Assembly (NCBI RefSeq): GCF_035994945.1
Contig: NZ_CP108677.1
Span: forward strand, 62,001-126,000
Direction: 5' to 3'
Length of the DNA stretch: 64,000 nt
DNA from: Streptomyces sp. NBC_01216
Lineage (GTDB): Bacteria > Actinomycetota > Actinomycetes > Streptomycetales > Streptomycetaceae
This document shows, one piece after another, positions 10,420-19,519 of the stretch (its first letter is position 1; each line of letters begins with the position of its first letter). The position numbers and the translations under genes were made by a program. The notes under the pieces are model-generated. The model did no database searches. It was given only the letters and a program-made list of their open reading frames with translations, and had not been told where the DNA came from.

Positions 10420-12021
10420 TTAGTGGGGCGTTTCTCGTTCGCGGTCTGCAGCTGTCACGTGCATGACGTAGTTGGCGAGGTCGCTGGGGTCGATCAGCCG
10501 GGCGGGGATGGGTTCGGAGTGGTGGCCGAGGTCCTCGAGGTGCGGTCGGACCTGCCTGATCAGGCATCTCATCTGGTTCTCCCCGACGCGGAAGAGATAG
10601 GAGATCAGGGAGCGGGACAGGCCGCGCTGGTCGAGGACGGCGGCCCAGATGATGTTCTCCGTAGTCATCTTGCGGTGCCGGGGCCGCTCCTTGGGCGGCA
10701 GGGCGTCCAACCGGTCGCGGACGCCGGTGGTGAGATCGTCCAGGTCGTGGCGCTCGATGCCTGTCAAGAGGGGGTGGGTGGCCAGGGCTGCGCCGAAGGT
10801 GTGCGCGGTGCGGGGGTGGGATCTGGGGCCGGGCGGGTGGAGGGGGACGTCGGGGATGCCGGGCTGGGGCGGGATCGTGTAGTTCCACTCCCCGTGGAAG
10901 TCGTAGGGGCGGATCGTGAGGGCGGCGGCGTGCTGTTCGCTGATCTCGATTCCGGTGGGGTAGCTGCCGGTGTCCAGGCGGGCGGTCACAGTCAGCCCGG
11001 TGCGGGTGGTGGTCGCCGAGATGAGGTTCAGGACGGTCTCGTAGCTGGTCAGCGGGCGGGCGCGCCAGTTGAGGGAGATGAAGGAGAACAGGCGGTGCTC
11101 GACCCGGTTCCACTTCGAAGTCCCGGGAGGCAGGTGGCACACGCTGATCTGAAGGCCGGTCTCGGTGGCGAGAACGGCGAGGTTGGCCTTCCATGCCTTG
11201 GCGCGGGAGCTGTTGGAGCCGCCGCCGTCCGCGGTGATCAACAGTCGCTTCGCGTGCGGGTAGGCGGCCCGTCCCTCCTCGGTCCACCAGCGGCGCAGGC
11301 TGGCCACGGCGAATGCGGCGGTGTCGTGATCGGTGCCCACCACGACGAAGCCGGTGTTGCGGGCCAGGTCGTAGGTTCCGTACGGGATCGCGGTGCCTGT
11401 GGCGTGGGAGGGGAAGTCGTGGTCGAGGACCTTGACCGGAGCGCCGGGCGGGGCCCACTCACGACCGGGCCGGGCGAACAGCCCGATCTGCTCCTTCTTC
11501 TTGGTGTCCACGCTGATCACCGGGTCACCGGCCTTCAGGAAGTCGGCCACCGTGGCGTTGAGGTGCTCGAACTGCGCGTCCCGGTCCGGGTGGTGGGTGC
11601 CGGCCAGCACCCGCGCGTTGCCGCGCAGGCTGAACCCGGCCGCCTTCAGCAGGGCCGCGACGGTGTCGCGGCCCACCTGCCTGCCCTGGGCGGCAAGCTC
11701 GTCCGCCAGGCGGCGCAACGACTTCGTCGTCCACGTCAGCGGCCTCATCGGATCACCCTGTGTGTTGTCCTCGACCAGCTCCAGCAGGGCCGGCACCAGG
11801 CCCGGGTCCTTGTCCGCCAGGGCCGGGCGGCCAGCTCCCGGCCGTCGCACCCGCCCGCCCGGCTGCGCGTCGGCGTCGAGTTCGGCCAGGCCCCGGCTGA
11901 CACAGCCCTTCGAGACCCCTGCGGCTCGCGCCACCGCGGCGATCCCACCGTGCCCCAGCTGGCGGGCCTCCGCGCCATAGAGGATCCGGCGCTGCCGCTC
12001 GTTCAGATACGGCGTCACCGC
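10420..12021 (-). pseudogene. ISAzo13-family transposase, 5' end cut by another IS
   Basis: The frame reads VTPYLNERQRRILYGAEA, then a helix-turn-helix (GIAAVARAAGVSKGCVS), the DDE core with ISVDTKKKEQIGLF, LLITADGGGSNSS, and GTSKWNRVEHRLFSFIS with the catalytic Glu. It ends ETPH with TAA at 10420. This is the ISAzo13 pattern at close to full length, about 530 residues. Homology stops exactly at the boundary of the neighbouring IS (12022), so the first 20-30 residues and the promoter have been lost. GTG 12018 is the first remaining possible start. The catalytic core looks intact. Confidence 0.8.
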
Positions 12022-12144
12022 CTCAGTGCGTTGTGGCAAAGGGAGTCTCTGTTCGATGAGCAGGGGTTTCTTCGTGTGCGGGGCATGTTCGCGGAGGGGT
12101 AGGGGCAGGCAGCGGACGGCTTGTTGTGGATCGAGGAGGGCGCG

Positions 12145-12711
12145 ATGCCGTCGGTGCTGGGGTTGATGGAACGGCGTGAGGCGCGGGCGAGGCAGGAGCT
12201 GGAGTCCTGGACGGAGGTCCTGGAGCAGGCTCAGGCGGAGGTGGATGCTGCGCGAGAGCGAGTCGAGCGGGCCCGTGTGGGGCGTGAGGAGCTCGTGTCG
12301 GTGCTGGCCGAGGAGAGTGCGGTGAATACGCCGGCTTCCGTGGCGTCTGGTGGTGAGGCGGCTGCCGTGATGGGTTCGAGCGGCTCCGACGCGGTGCATG
12401 GCGAGCGGCCGCCGGTGTGGCGGTCGGGCATGGGCGAGGAGGTGCTCAGCGGCCTGTATCGGGAGGTGTTCGCCGCGGTGGTGGCCGCTTCGGGGCCGGT
12501 GAGCGGGGTGGAGTTGACGCGCGTGGTGGGCCGTGAGGCGGAGATCAAGAACGAGGTGGAGAAGATCCGTCACCGTGCCTACGCGCTGGAGAAGCGGGGC
12601 TGGCTGGTGCGGGAGAAGAATGGACGGTTCATGCCTGTGCCCGGGGCCGTCGGCCGGGACGCTTCTCCGGCCAGCGCGGGGCATCGCCGGCCACCTGGCG
12701 CGACAGCCTGA
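12145..12711 (+). CDS. Small coiled-coil / winged-helix protein inside an IS (copy 3)
   Basis: The ATG at 12145 follows GAGGAGGG (12133-12140) and gives 188 residues starting MPSVLGLMERREARARQELE. Residues 8-60 form a strong coiled coil (LEQAQAEVDAARERVERARV). After a Ser/Ala/Gly linker, residues 100-172 are a likely winged helix, ending KRGWLVREKNGRFMPVPG. It shares order and end motif with 2648-3127 and 6804-7250. It reads convergently with the transposase, and the two 3' ends overlap by 83 bases. Since it lies within the inverted repeats it travels with the element. Function is unknown; a DNA-binding accessory or regulator is inferred. Confidence 0.65.
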   Translation: MPSVLGLMERREARARQELESWTEVLEQAQAEVDAARERVERARVGREELVSVLAEESAVNTPASVASGGEAAAVMGSSGSDAVHGERPPVWRSGMGEEVLSGLYREVFAAVVAASGPVSGVELTRVVGREAEIKNEVEKIRHRAYALEKRGWLVREKNGRFMPVPGAVGRDASPASAGHRRPPGATA

Positions 12712-13459
12712 TCGTGGCTGCCCACCACACCATCTGCTGGTGGTGATCGGGGCGGCGTTCGTGGTCGCGGTTGAGGCGGCGTGAGCGGGAGAGCCAGCTC
12801 AGCGTTCGTTCCACGACCCATCTGCGGGCCAGTACGACAAATCCGCGGTGTCCGTCGGATCGGCGCACGACCTCGATCCGGACTCCGTGACGGGCGAACG
12901 CCTTGGCCAGGGCCGAGCCCTGGTAGGCGCTGTCGACCCACACCAGTTTCAGCAGCCGACCCGGGTGGTCCATGAACGTCTCCAGCAGGGCGGGGGCGGC
13001 CTTGGAGTCGTGGACATCGGCCGTGGTCACGGTCACCTCCAGGAGCAGACCCTCGGTATCGGTCAGGATGTGACGCTTGCGCCCATCACGTGACTTGCCG
13101 CCGTCGTATCCGCGACTGTCCTCGCCGACGGTCTCGGAGGCGTCCACCGACTGACTGTCGATGACTCCCGCGCTGGGCTCGGCGTTGCGGCCTGAACGTT
13201 CCCTCGCCGAACGTCGCAGGCGTTCGTACAGCTCACGCGCGTAGTCGTAGGCCCGCCAGCGGCGGAAGAAGTCGTAGACCGCCCGCCAGTACGGGAAATC
13301 GACCGGCAGAGCCGTCCACTTCACGCCGTTGTCGACGAGGTAGCGCACCGCGTCAAGCATCTCGCGGTGGCAAAACGCCTCCGGACGCCCGCCCAGCTTG
13401 AGGAGCCACGCCGGCACCGGCATCGCGGCGCGGACCTCGGCCCACTCCGCATCCGTCAT
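12629..13459 (-). CDS. IS5-family transposase (IS427-like)
   Basis: From ATG 13459 (MTDAEWAEVRAAMPVP) the protein is 276 residues. The frame stays open upstream to 13630, so a somewhat earlier start within the element is possible. The DDE residues lie in AGVIDSQSVDASETVGED, LLKLVWVDSAYQG and RWVVERTLSWLSRSRRLNRD. GYDGGKSRDGRKRH is a block typical of IS427-group IS5 transposases. Length is normal and no frame disruption is visible, so the element may be functional. Its end overlaps the convergent coiled-coil/winged-helix gene. Confidence 0.85.
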   Translation of the reverse strand: MTDAEWAEVRAAMPVPAWLLKLGGRPEAFCHREMLDAVRYLVDNGVKWTALPVDFPYWRAVYDFFRRWRAYDYARELYERLRRSARERSGRNAEPSAGVIDSQSVDASETVGEDSRGYDGGKSRDGRKRHILTDTEGLLLEVTVTTADVHDSKAAPALLETFMDHPGRLLKLVWVDSAYQGSALAKAFARHGVRIEVVRRSDGHRGFVVLARRWVVERTLSWLSRSRRLNRDHERRPDHHQQMVWWAATIRLSRQVAGDAPRWPEKRPGRRPRAQA

Positions 13460-13731
13460 GTCACTGGGGTAGCAGCCTGCCCGCCGTCCCGGAGCGATCG
13501 AACCGAACCGGTGCACGTAGCAGTCACACCCAAGGGTGACCGCGGTGGACGCATGCACAGAGATACTGCTCAACTGATCAGGCAACGGGCTTCCTTGGTC
13601 GTGCTGGTGTCGTAACCGCGTCACTACCAAGGGGCCCGTTCTCTCATGCCCGCGACCGCACCCGAACCTCCGTCCAGATGATCACCCGCTGCCACTCGAA
13701 CAAGATCCGGTTTGCCACAACGCACTGAGCG

Positions 13732-14187
13732 TGTTCACGGACCTGAAGAACAGCTTCCGGCACGCGGCCCGCCAGGACTGGGACAAGATCGCCAAGGCGC
13801 TTAAGCGCGTCTACACCGCGCCGAACGAGGCCGCCGCGACCGAGCGGTTCAGCGAGTTCCAGGAAGCCTGGGGCAAGAAGTACCCGGCGGTCATCCGGCT
13901 CTGGGAGAACGCCTGGGCCGAGTTCGTGCCCTTCCTCTCCTTCGACGTCGAGATCCGCAAGGTCATCTGCTCGACGAACGCCATCGAGTCCGTCCCCGCA
14001 TCCGCAAGGCCGTCCGGGCGCGCGGACACTTCCCCAACGAGGCCGCGGCCATGAAGTGCGTCTACATGGCCCTCATGTCTCTGGACCCGACCGGCAAGGC
14101 CGAAAGCGGTGGACCATGCGCTGGAAGGCACCCCTGAACGCCTTCCAGATCGCCTTCGAAGGCCGGCTCACCCCGGCCGCCAACTGA
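13732..14187 (+). pseudogene. IS256-family transposase, C-terminal fragment with two frameshifts
   Basis: The frame begins directly at the neighbouring IS end with FTDLKNSFRHAARQDWDKIA and continues AWAEFVPFLSFDVEIRKVI and CSTNAIESV, the conserved end of IS256/Mutator transposases. After NAIESV about five bases appear missing; the next frame gives RIRKAVRARGHFPNEAAA. Near 14099 another base appears missing and a third frame gives RWTMRWKAPLNAFQIAFEG and then PAAN with TGA at 14185. The N-terminal two-thirds are absent. It is inactive. Confidence 0.8.
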
Positions 14188-14469
14188 CCCACTACAGAAA
14201 CTGGATCAGCCATCTACTGGACACACCCCGTTTTCTCCGCGCTGTACGGTGCCCGGCAGGCCGTCATGAACCGGGCTCTGCGCGATTCCGTCCGCGGGCC
14301 GGTCTTTCGGGCGGGGTGGCCGGCACGCCGTCAAGCGGCGCCGGTGCCGTCGTCTGCCGTGGTGAACGCGGCGGCCGGGCCGCACGTATGCGTAGACGCG
14401 CCGTTTTCCCGTGGGGCCGGCGTCGCCGACGCCGTGTCGGAGCGTCTTTGAAGAGGGGGCCGGAAACGG

Positions 14470-15837
14470 ATGAGTCACGCACGACGCAGCCTGCAGCGCA
14501 TCACGCGTTTCGCCGCCGTCGGGGGATTACTGTGCGGCGGGCTGTTGGTGACGACCGCGGCCGCAACCGAGCCGCCGGCCCACGACCGGGAGCGGGCCGG
14601 GCCGGGTGTCCACGGCCCGGAGCAGACCGAGCGCCCGTCCGGGCTGGGCACCGGTCTGGTCACACGCCTCGGGCCGTCGCGCACGGCGGGCACCTGGATG
14701 GGGGCGGACGGGCGGTCCGTCGTCGCGGTCACCGACGAGGACGCCGCCGTCGAGGTCGGCCGGTCGGGAGCGCGTGCCGAAGTCGTCGAGCACAGCATGA
14801 GCCGCCTGCGCTCCGCCGTGGACGCACTGAGCGCGGCCCCCAGGGTGCCGGGCACGGCATGGGCGGTCGACTACGCCTCCAACCGCATCGTGGTGCAGGC
14901 CGACAGCACCGTCTCGTCCGACGACTGGTCCCGCATGTCCCGCCTCACCGAGAGGATCGGCGACTTCGTCCACATGGAGCGGAGCCCGGGTGCACTGTCC
15001 TCCCGGCTCAACGACGCGGACCCGGTCTTCTCTCCTAGCGGCCGCTGCTCCGCGGGGTTCAATGTGACCGACGGAAGACGTGCGTTCATCCTGACGGCCG
15101 GGCACTGCGGTCCACCGGGCACCGCCTGGTTCCAGGACCCGCAGGGGACGAAGGAGGTCGGCACGACGACCGCCGGACGCTTCCCCGGCAGCGACTTCTC
15201 TCTCGTCGCCTACGGAAACGCCGACGCGACCGCCGCGGACAACGTCGTACGCCTCGAAGGACGGCAGGGCATGCGGATCACAGCGGCCGCCGATCCCGTC
15301 GTCGGGCAGGAGGTGTTGCGCAGCGGAGGTACCTCGGGGGTGCGCTCAGGCAAGGTGACCGCGCTCAACGCGACCGTTAACTACCCCGAAGGCACGGTCA
15401 CCGGACTGATCCAGACCACCGCCTGCGCCGAACCGGGCGACAGTGGAGGGCCGTTGTTCGCGGGCGGCATGGCTCTCGGGGTGACGTCGGGGGGTATCGG
15501 CGATTGCCGTAGCGGAGGCAGCACGTACTTCCAGCCGGTCACCACGGCGATGGAAGCGCTGGGGGTGCGGCTCGCGGGGATGGCCGGCCCCGGGGGCGGC
15601 GCCGACTTCGGGGACGGCGCAGGCTCCACCGCTCCGCCCTTCACGGCGGGAGTCGGCGCGCTGCCGGGCCGGCCGGACACTCCCACGCGCCGCACCGGAA
15701 TCGTCGGCGCCCACACCGTCAAGCCGGGGCTGGCGGTCATCGGGGTCAGTCTTGTACTGCTGGTCGCCAACGGCCTGATCCGCTCGGCCTTCGACCACAG
15801 GAACTACCGACGGCAGTACTCCCAGACCTGGAGCTGA
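14470..15837 (+). CDS. S1-family (streptogrisin-like) serine protease with C-terminal membrane anchor
   Basis: This 455-residue protein has a signal peptide (residues 1-31, AAVGGLLCGGLLVTTAAA) and a pro-region to about 185. The chymotrypsin-fold domain has catalytic His212 in LTAGHCG, Asp242 in FPGSDFSLV and Ser325 in EPGDSGGPL. Cys pairs are visible at 193/213 and 319/346. Unlike secreted streptogrisins it ends with a Pro/Gly/Thr-rich spacer and a membrane helix at about 418-437 (LAVIGVSLVLLVANGLI) followed by a basic tail, so the protease probably stays tethered outside the membrane. The start ATG follows a GAGGGGG stretch. An IS1182 element lies 73 bases downstream. Confidence 0.88.
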   Translation: MSHARRSLQRITRFAAVGGLLCGGLLVTTAAATEPPAHDRERAGPGVHGPEQTERPSGLGTGLVTRLGPSRTAGTWMGADGRSVVAVTDEDAAVEVGRSGARAEVVEHSMSRLRSAVDALSAAPRVPGTAWAVDYASNRIVVQADSTVSSDDWSRMSRLTERIGDFVHMERSPGALSSRLNDADPVFSPSGRCSAGFNVTDGRRAFILTAGHCGPPGTAWFQDPQGTKEVGTTTAGRFPGSDFSLVAYGNADATAADNVVRLEGRQGMRITAAADPVVGQEVLRSGGTSGVRSGKVTALNATVNYPEGTVTGLIQTTACAEPGDSGGPLFAGGMALGVTSGGIGDCRSGGSTYFQPVTTAMEALGVRLAGMAGPGGGADFGDGAGSTAPPFTAGVGALPGRPDTPTRRTGIVGAHTVKPGLAVIGVSLVLLVANGLIRSAFDHRNYRRQYSQTWS

Positions 15838-15910
15838 CACCGGGAAGACACAGAGGAGGCAAGACACGATGAGGACAGGACGCAAAGGCATAGGGCATGA
15901 CGGATGCTGA

Positions 15911-17742
15911 GCTTGACTCTGTCGGGGATCTTGGAGTTTCGCGGTACGGCAGCATGGCCAACAGGCAAGCTCGGGTGGTTCCGATGACCGATGCAGCTGT
16001 CGAGGTGCCCGTTGTCCCTCCGTTCCCGTTCCGGTGAGCACGTCCCGCCCCTGACTGCGCAGGTCGCGCGGGCGAGCAACCCAGGCGGTACGACGGCGAT
16101 ATGGGTGAGAGACCGCCTGGACGGGCTGTGGTGCGACGAGGACTTCGCTGACTGGTATCCGCGTGACGGGCGTCCGGGTCTCTCGCCCGCCCAGCCGGCC
16201 ACCGTCTGTGTGCTGCAGTTCGTGCTCGGCCTGTCGGACCGGCAGGCCGCCGAGGCGGTTCGCTGCCGCATCGACTTCAAGTACGCCATGGCCATGGAGC
16301 TGGACGATCCCGGCTTCCACCACAGTGTGCTGGCCGACTTCCGCTAACGTCTCGCCGAGGGCGACCGCGCCGACCGCCTCCTCGACCTCGCCCTGGCCCG
16401 CCTCAAGGAGACCGGCCTGGTGCGCGCGAGCGCACCGACTCCACTCACGTCCTGGCCGCGGTACGCGACCTGACCCGGCTGGAGATGGTCACCGAGGCCG
16501 TCCGCGCCGCGCCGGAGGAAGTGGCCGGCACCGCCCCGCACCTGCTGGACGATGTGGTCGACGAGGACTGGGGGCGCCACGGCGGCCGCCCGGTCCGCCT
16601 GGGGAAGAACCCCACCAAGCCCAGACCAGGATCCTCGCCACCGGCGACGACGCCGTCCGGCTCCTGGAACACCTCTACCGGCAGGGAGCGGACCGTGCGT
16701 CGGGCCCTCGTGTCCAGGCCCTGCGCCAGATCCTGGTGCAGAACCATCACCGTGACGCCGTGGGCCGCCTGCGCCGGCGCACCGCCGAGACCGAAGGCGG
16801 ACCCGGGCTGCCGCCCTCGTCCCGGGCGATCGTCTCGCCCCCACGACATCTCGGCCCGCTACGCGAGGCACGGGCACATCATCAGCTGAAAAGGCGTTCT
16901 CCGCCCATCTGACGGAGACCTGTGCTCCCGACGGCCCCAACGTGATCACGGACGTGGCCACCACCGCGGCCACCACCCACGACAGTCAGGTCCTGCCCGG
17001 CGTCCACACCCGTCTGGCGCGGCGCGGGCTGCTGCCCGCCGAACACCTGGTCGACAGCGGCTACACCTCCCTGCCCCACCTTGCACAAGCCGCACATGAC
17101 CACCAGGTCACCCTCTCCGGGCCGCTCCGGGGCAACCCCACCCGGCAACACCGCCGGGGTGAAGGCTTCACCCGCGACGACTTCCATATCGACTACGACC
17201 GCCGACAGGTCACCTGCCCCCAAGGGCAGGTCAGCCAGGGCTGGCACGGCCCCTACCCGACCTCCTCACCCACCGCAGCCCCGCTGATCGTGGCCCGGTT
17301 CACCAAGAGCCAGTGCCACCCCTGCCCGGCCCGCACCCAGTGCACGACCTCCCGCGAAAGCCACCGCACCGTCGGCTTTCCGCCACGAGAACTCCGCGAC
17401 CTGCAACTCCGCGTCCGCGCCGAGCAACAGACACCCGAGTGGAAGACCCGCTACACGGTCCGCTCCGAAGTGGAGGCAACGGTCGACGAGTTCGCCCACG
17501 GTCATGGCATGCGCCGCTGCCGCTACCGAGGCCAGGGCGAGGTCCATCTCCAGCACGTCCTGACCGCCATCGTCATCAACATCGAGCGTCTCAGCGGTTT
17601 CCCACCGACCGAGGAAGCACCCCCTCCCCGCCGACCGACCGCCTTACAGAACTACCTCGACCAGCGCGAAATCCCCCGGCCAAAATCCTGGCGCACCCTG
17701 GGCACCGCCTCGGAAGCTCCAAGATCCCCGACAGAGTCAAGC
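15911..17742. mobile_element. IS1182-type element with near-perfect ends but a decayed transposase (1832 bp)
   Basis: 26-bp inverted repeats at 15911-15936 and 17717-17742 are identical (starting GCTTGACTCTGTCGGGGATC). The flanking bases could be a 2-bp GA target duplication. The transposase inside has one stop and several frameshifts. Immediately left is a short ORF with an excellent GAGGAGG site (ATG 15869) that ends in TGA at the IS boundary. Immediately right is a perfect terminator hairpin. Confidence 0.75.
15991..17700 (+). pseudogene. IS1182-family transposase, multiply broken
   Basis: Successive frames reconstruct one IS1182 transposase. The first gives WVRDRLDGLWCDEDFADWYP, then DRQAAEAVRCRIDFKYAMA, and meets TAA at 16345, where intact copies continue FRERLAEGD. 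A deletion near 16425 shifts the frame to MVTEAVRAAPEEVAGTAPHL. A missing base near 16623 shifts it again (RILATGDDAVRLLEHLYRQG). Near 16847 another change restores [11 protein letters not shown]. From about 16890 a long clean frame gives [20 protein letters not shown] through [19 protein letters not shown]. At least four lesions make it inactive. Confidence 0.85.
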
Positions 17743-17775
17743 GAGGGGAGGGCCGCCAGAGGCGGCCCTCCCCTC
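17743..17775 (-). terminator. Strong hairpin terminator of the DUF4331-TPR-NicO operon
   Basis: A perfect 15-bp stem (GAGGGGAGGGCCGCC at 17743-17757, complement at 17761-17775) encloses a 3-base loop. It lies 35 bases beyond the stop of the metal exporter gene and abuts the IS1182 right end. Confidence 0.8.
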
Positions 17776-17809
17776 AGTCGTTGTGTCCGGCCGACCGGGC
17801 ACTGGCGCG

Positions 17810-19519
17810 TCAGCTCAGCGTCGCCGCCAGCCCCCTCGTCAGCAGCCCGCACCCCAGCGTCAGAACGACCGCCGCCGTGCCGAGTGGCGCAAACCGGTGG
17901 AAAAGCGAGAACAGCCGGCCCTGCGGACGCCTGGCCAGCCGACGCGCGGTGGTGTCCCGCAGCCGGATCACCGCCAGCCCAGCCCCCGCGAGGGTGAACG
18001 CCAGCCCTGCCCCGTACGCCAGGACCAGCAGGAAGCCGAACCACGCCTGGCCGAGGGCCGCCGCGCCGACCAGCACGACGACGGCCGACGGGCTCGGCAC
18101 AAGCCCCCCGGCCAGCCCCATCAGCACGACGCCGCGCACACCCGGCGCGGGCGGCACATGGCTGTGGCCGTGCCCGGCGTCGCGGGGACGGGAGTCCGCG
18201 GCCGACGCCGGGACGGCCGTATGCCCCCCGGCAGAGCCCGGCGCGTCATGCCCGCTCCGGTGCGCGCCCGCCAGCGCGGGCGCCCGCGCCTCGTCGTGCC
18301 GGTGTTCCCGGGCGTGGTCGACCCCGCGGTCATGCTCGTGGTGCCCATGACCGCGACCGTGGCCGTCATCGTGCTCATGCCCGTGAACCTGACCGTGATC
18401 GTGATCGTGACCGTGCGGGAGAGGCCGCAGCCGCCAGGCCCGCCGCAGCAGCAGTGCCCCCGCGACGGCCACCGTCGCACCGCTCACCACGGTCAGCCAG
18501 GACACCACGGTCGGGGCCGCCGCCGACCCCGCGGCAATCAAGGCACCCAGGAGGAAAACGCCCAGCGTGTGCGTGACCGTCACCGACGCGCCGAGCGCCA
18601 GTACCTCCTTCACGGAGCCGCGGCCGCGGGCCGCCGCGGCAGCCGCCATCATGGTCTTGCCGTGCCCCGGGGCCAGCGCGTGCAACGCGCCCAGCAGCAG
18701 CGACACGCCGAGCGCCAGTGCCGCGAAGCCCGCGGTCAGTTCATGCCGCGCCACCAACCCGGTCAGCGCCTGGGCCCAGCGGTCCGCGCCCCGGGGCAGC
18801 ACGGCGGCCGCAGGGGACCCGCGGTCCTCGTCCGCGCCGTGACCGCCCGCCTCCAGCGCAGGCCCGCCCGAGCGGACGGCGAGGGCCGCCGACCGGACCG
18901 CGGGAGGCGAGGAGAGCAGATCATCGGGGTACGCGGTCAGCTCCCGCGAGACGGACGCCCGCGGCACATCCGACTCCGAGAGCGTCATCCGGTCGCCCCG
19001 AGCGGTGATCTCCCGCCACCCAGCCCCCATGGAGACATCGGCCGGGATGTATGTCAGGCGCAGCGGCGCGTCAGCGGACGGCGGCGCGGCCAGCGGCGCG
19101 GTGAGCGTACAGGCCGTCCGGAGGGTCGGCAGCCCGGCTTGTCCGGGGCGGACCGCTGCCCGTGCGCTCCCGGTTACCGGCGTGACGGCCTCCCTCGGGC
19201 CGTCGGCGACCGTCAGCCGGGCGTCTCGCGCCGCCGCGTCACACCGCGCCCGCGCCCACGTCGACAGCTCCGCCTCCGCGAACCGGCCGTCCCCGTTCGC
19301 GTCGACGCGCTTCCGCTCCTGTGCGGCGGGGATCTCCGCGAGGTCCTCCACATGGCGCACGCTCAGCTTCCCGGGAGCGACGACGACGCCGTCGTACTGA
19401 CTGACCGTGAAATTGCCCAGCGGATGGGCCTGCGCCGCCCGGACGGGCAGCAGAACGAGGGCGGCCGCCGCGGCGAGCGTGGCGAGCGGGGCCAGGGCTC
19501 GGGCGGCGGCGCGGCGCAT
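17810..19519 (-). CDS. NicO/RcnA-type nickel-cobalt exporter with an extracellular EF-hand-containing domain
   Basis: This 569-residue protein has a signal peptide (1-31) and an extracellular domain (about 32-265) with a textbook EF-hand loop at residues 73-84 ([12 protein letters not shown]). From about 275 there are six or more membrane helices, with the NicO motif [14 protein letters not shown] near 295 and a long His/Asp/Gly-rich cytoplasmic-type loop near 380-460 ([20 protein letters not shown]). That loop is typical of Ni/Co-binding RcnA-like exporters. The ATG overlaps the TPR gene stop as TGATG, implying coupling. The metal is not proven; the large extracytoplasmic domain resembles HupE/UreJ-type fusions. 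Confidence 0.8.
   Translation of the reverse strand: MRRAAARALAPLATLAAAAALVLLPVRAAQAHPLGNFTVSQYDGVVVAPGKLSVRHVEDLAEIPAAQERKRVDANGDGRFAEAELSTWARARCDAAARDARLTVADGPREAVTPVTGSARAAVRPGQAGLPTLRTACTLTAPLAAPPSADAPLRLTYIPADVSMGAGWREITARGDRMTLSESDVPRASVSRELTAYPDDLLSSPPAVRSAALAVRSGGPALEAGGHGADEDRGSPAAAVLPRGADRWAQALTGLVARHELTAGFAALALGVSLLLGALHALAPGHGKTMMAAAAAARGRGSVKEVLALGASVTVTHTLGVFLLGALIAAGSAAAPTVVSWLTVVSGATVAVAGALLLRRAWRLRPLPHGHDHDHGQVHGHEHDDGHGRGHGHHEHDRGVDHAREHRHDEARAPALAGAHRSGHDAPGSAGGHTAVPASAADSRPRDAGHGHSHVPPAPGVRGVVLMGLAGGLVPSPSAVVVLVGAAALGQAWFGFLLVLAYGAGLAFTLAGAGLAVIRLRDTTARRLARRPQGRLFSLFHRFAPLGTAAVVLTLGCGLLTRGLAATLS

Larger units (their letters stand above)
12022..13729. mobile_element. IS5-family insertion sequence carrying a coiled-coil/winged-helix gene (1708 bp)
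   Basis: It is bounded by a perfect 19-bp inverted repeat: CTCAGTGCGTTGTGGCAAA at 12022-12040 and its complement at 13711-13729. Weaker similarity continues inward (shared TGTTCGA). It contains a plus-strand coiled-coil/winged-helix gene and a minus-strand transposase whose 3' ends overlap. The left flank is the cut 5' end of an ISAzo13 transposase and the right flank is the middle of an IS256 transposase. The flanks therefore do not belong together, and no clear target duplication is present. A later deletion or recombination at the element is likely. Confidence 0.75.

Noticed and set aside
10312..12102. Plus-strand open frame of 596 codons
   Set aside because: Antisense to the ISAzo13 transposase, whose motifs are unmistakable on the minus strand.
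15869..15910. Gene interrupted by IS1182 just after the protease
   Set aside because: Despite a perfect GAGGAGG site, the 13-codon frame ends in TGA just before the IS, and that stop would remain even if the IS were excised with a 2-bp duplication. At most it is a tiny peptide, so I did not list it as a gene.
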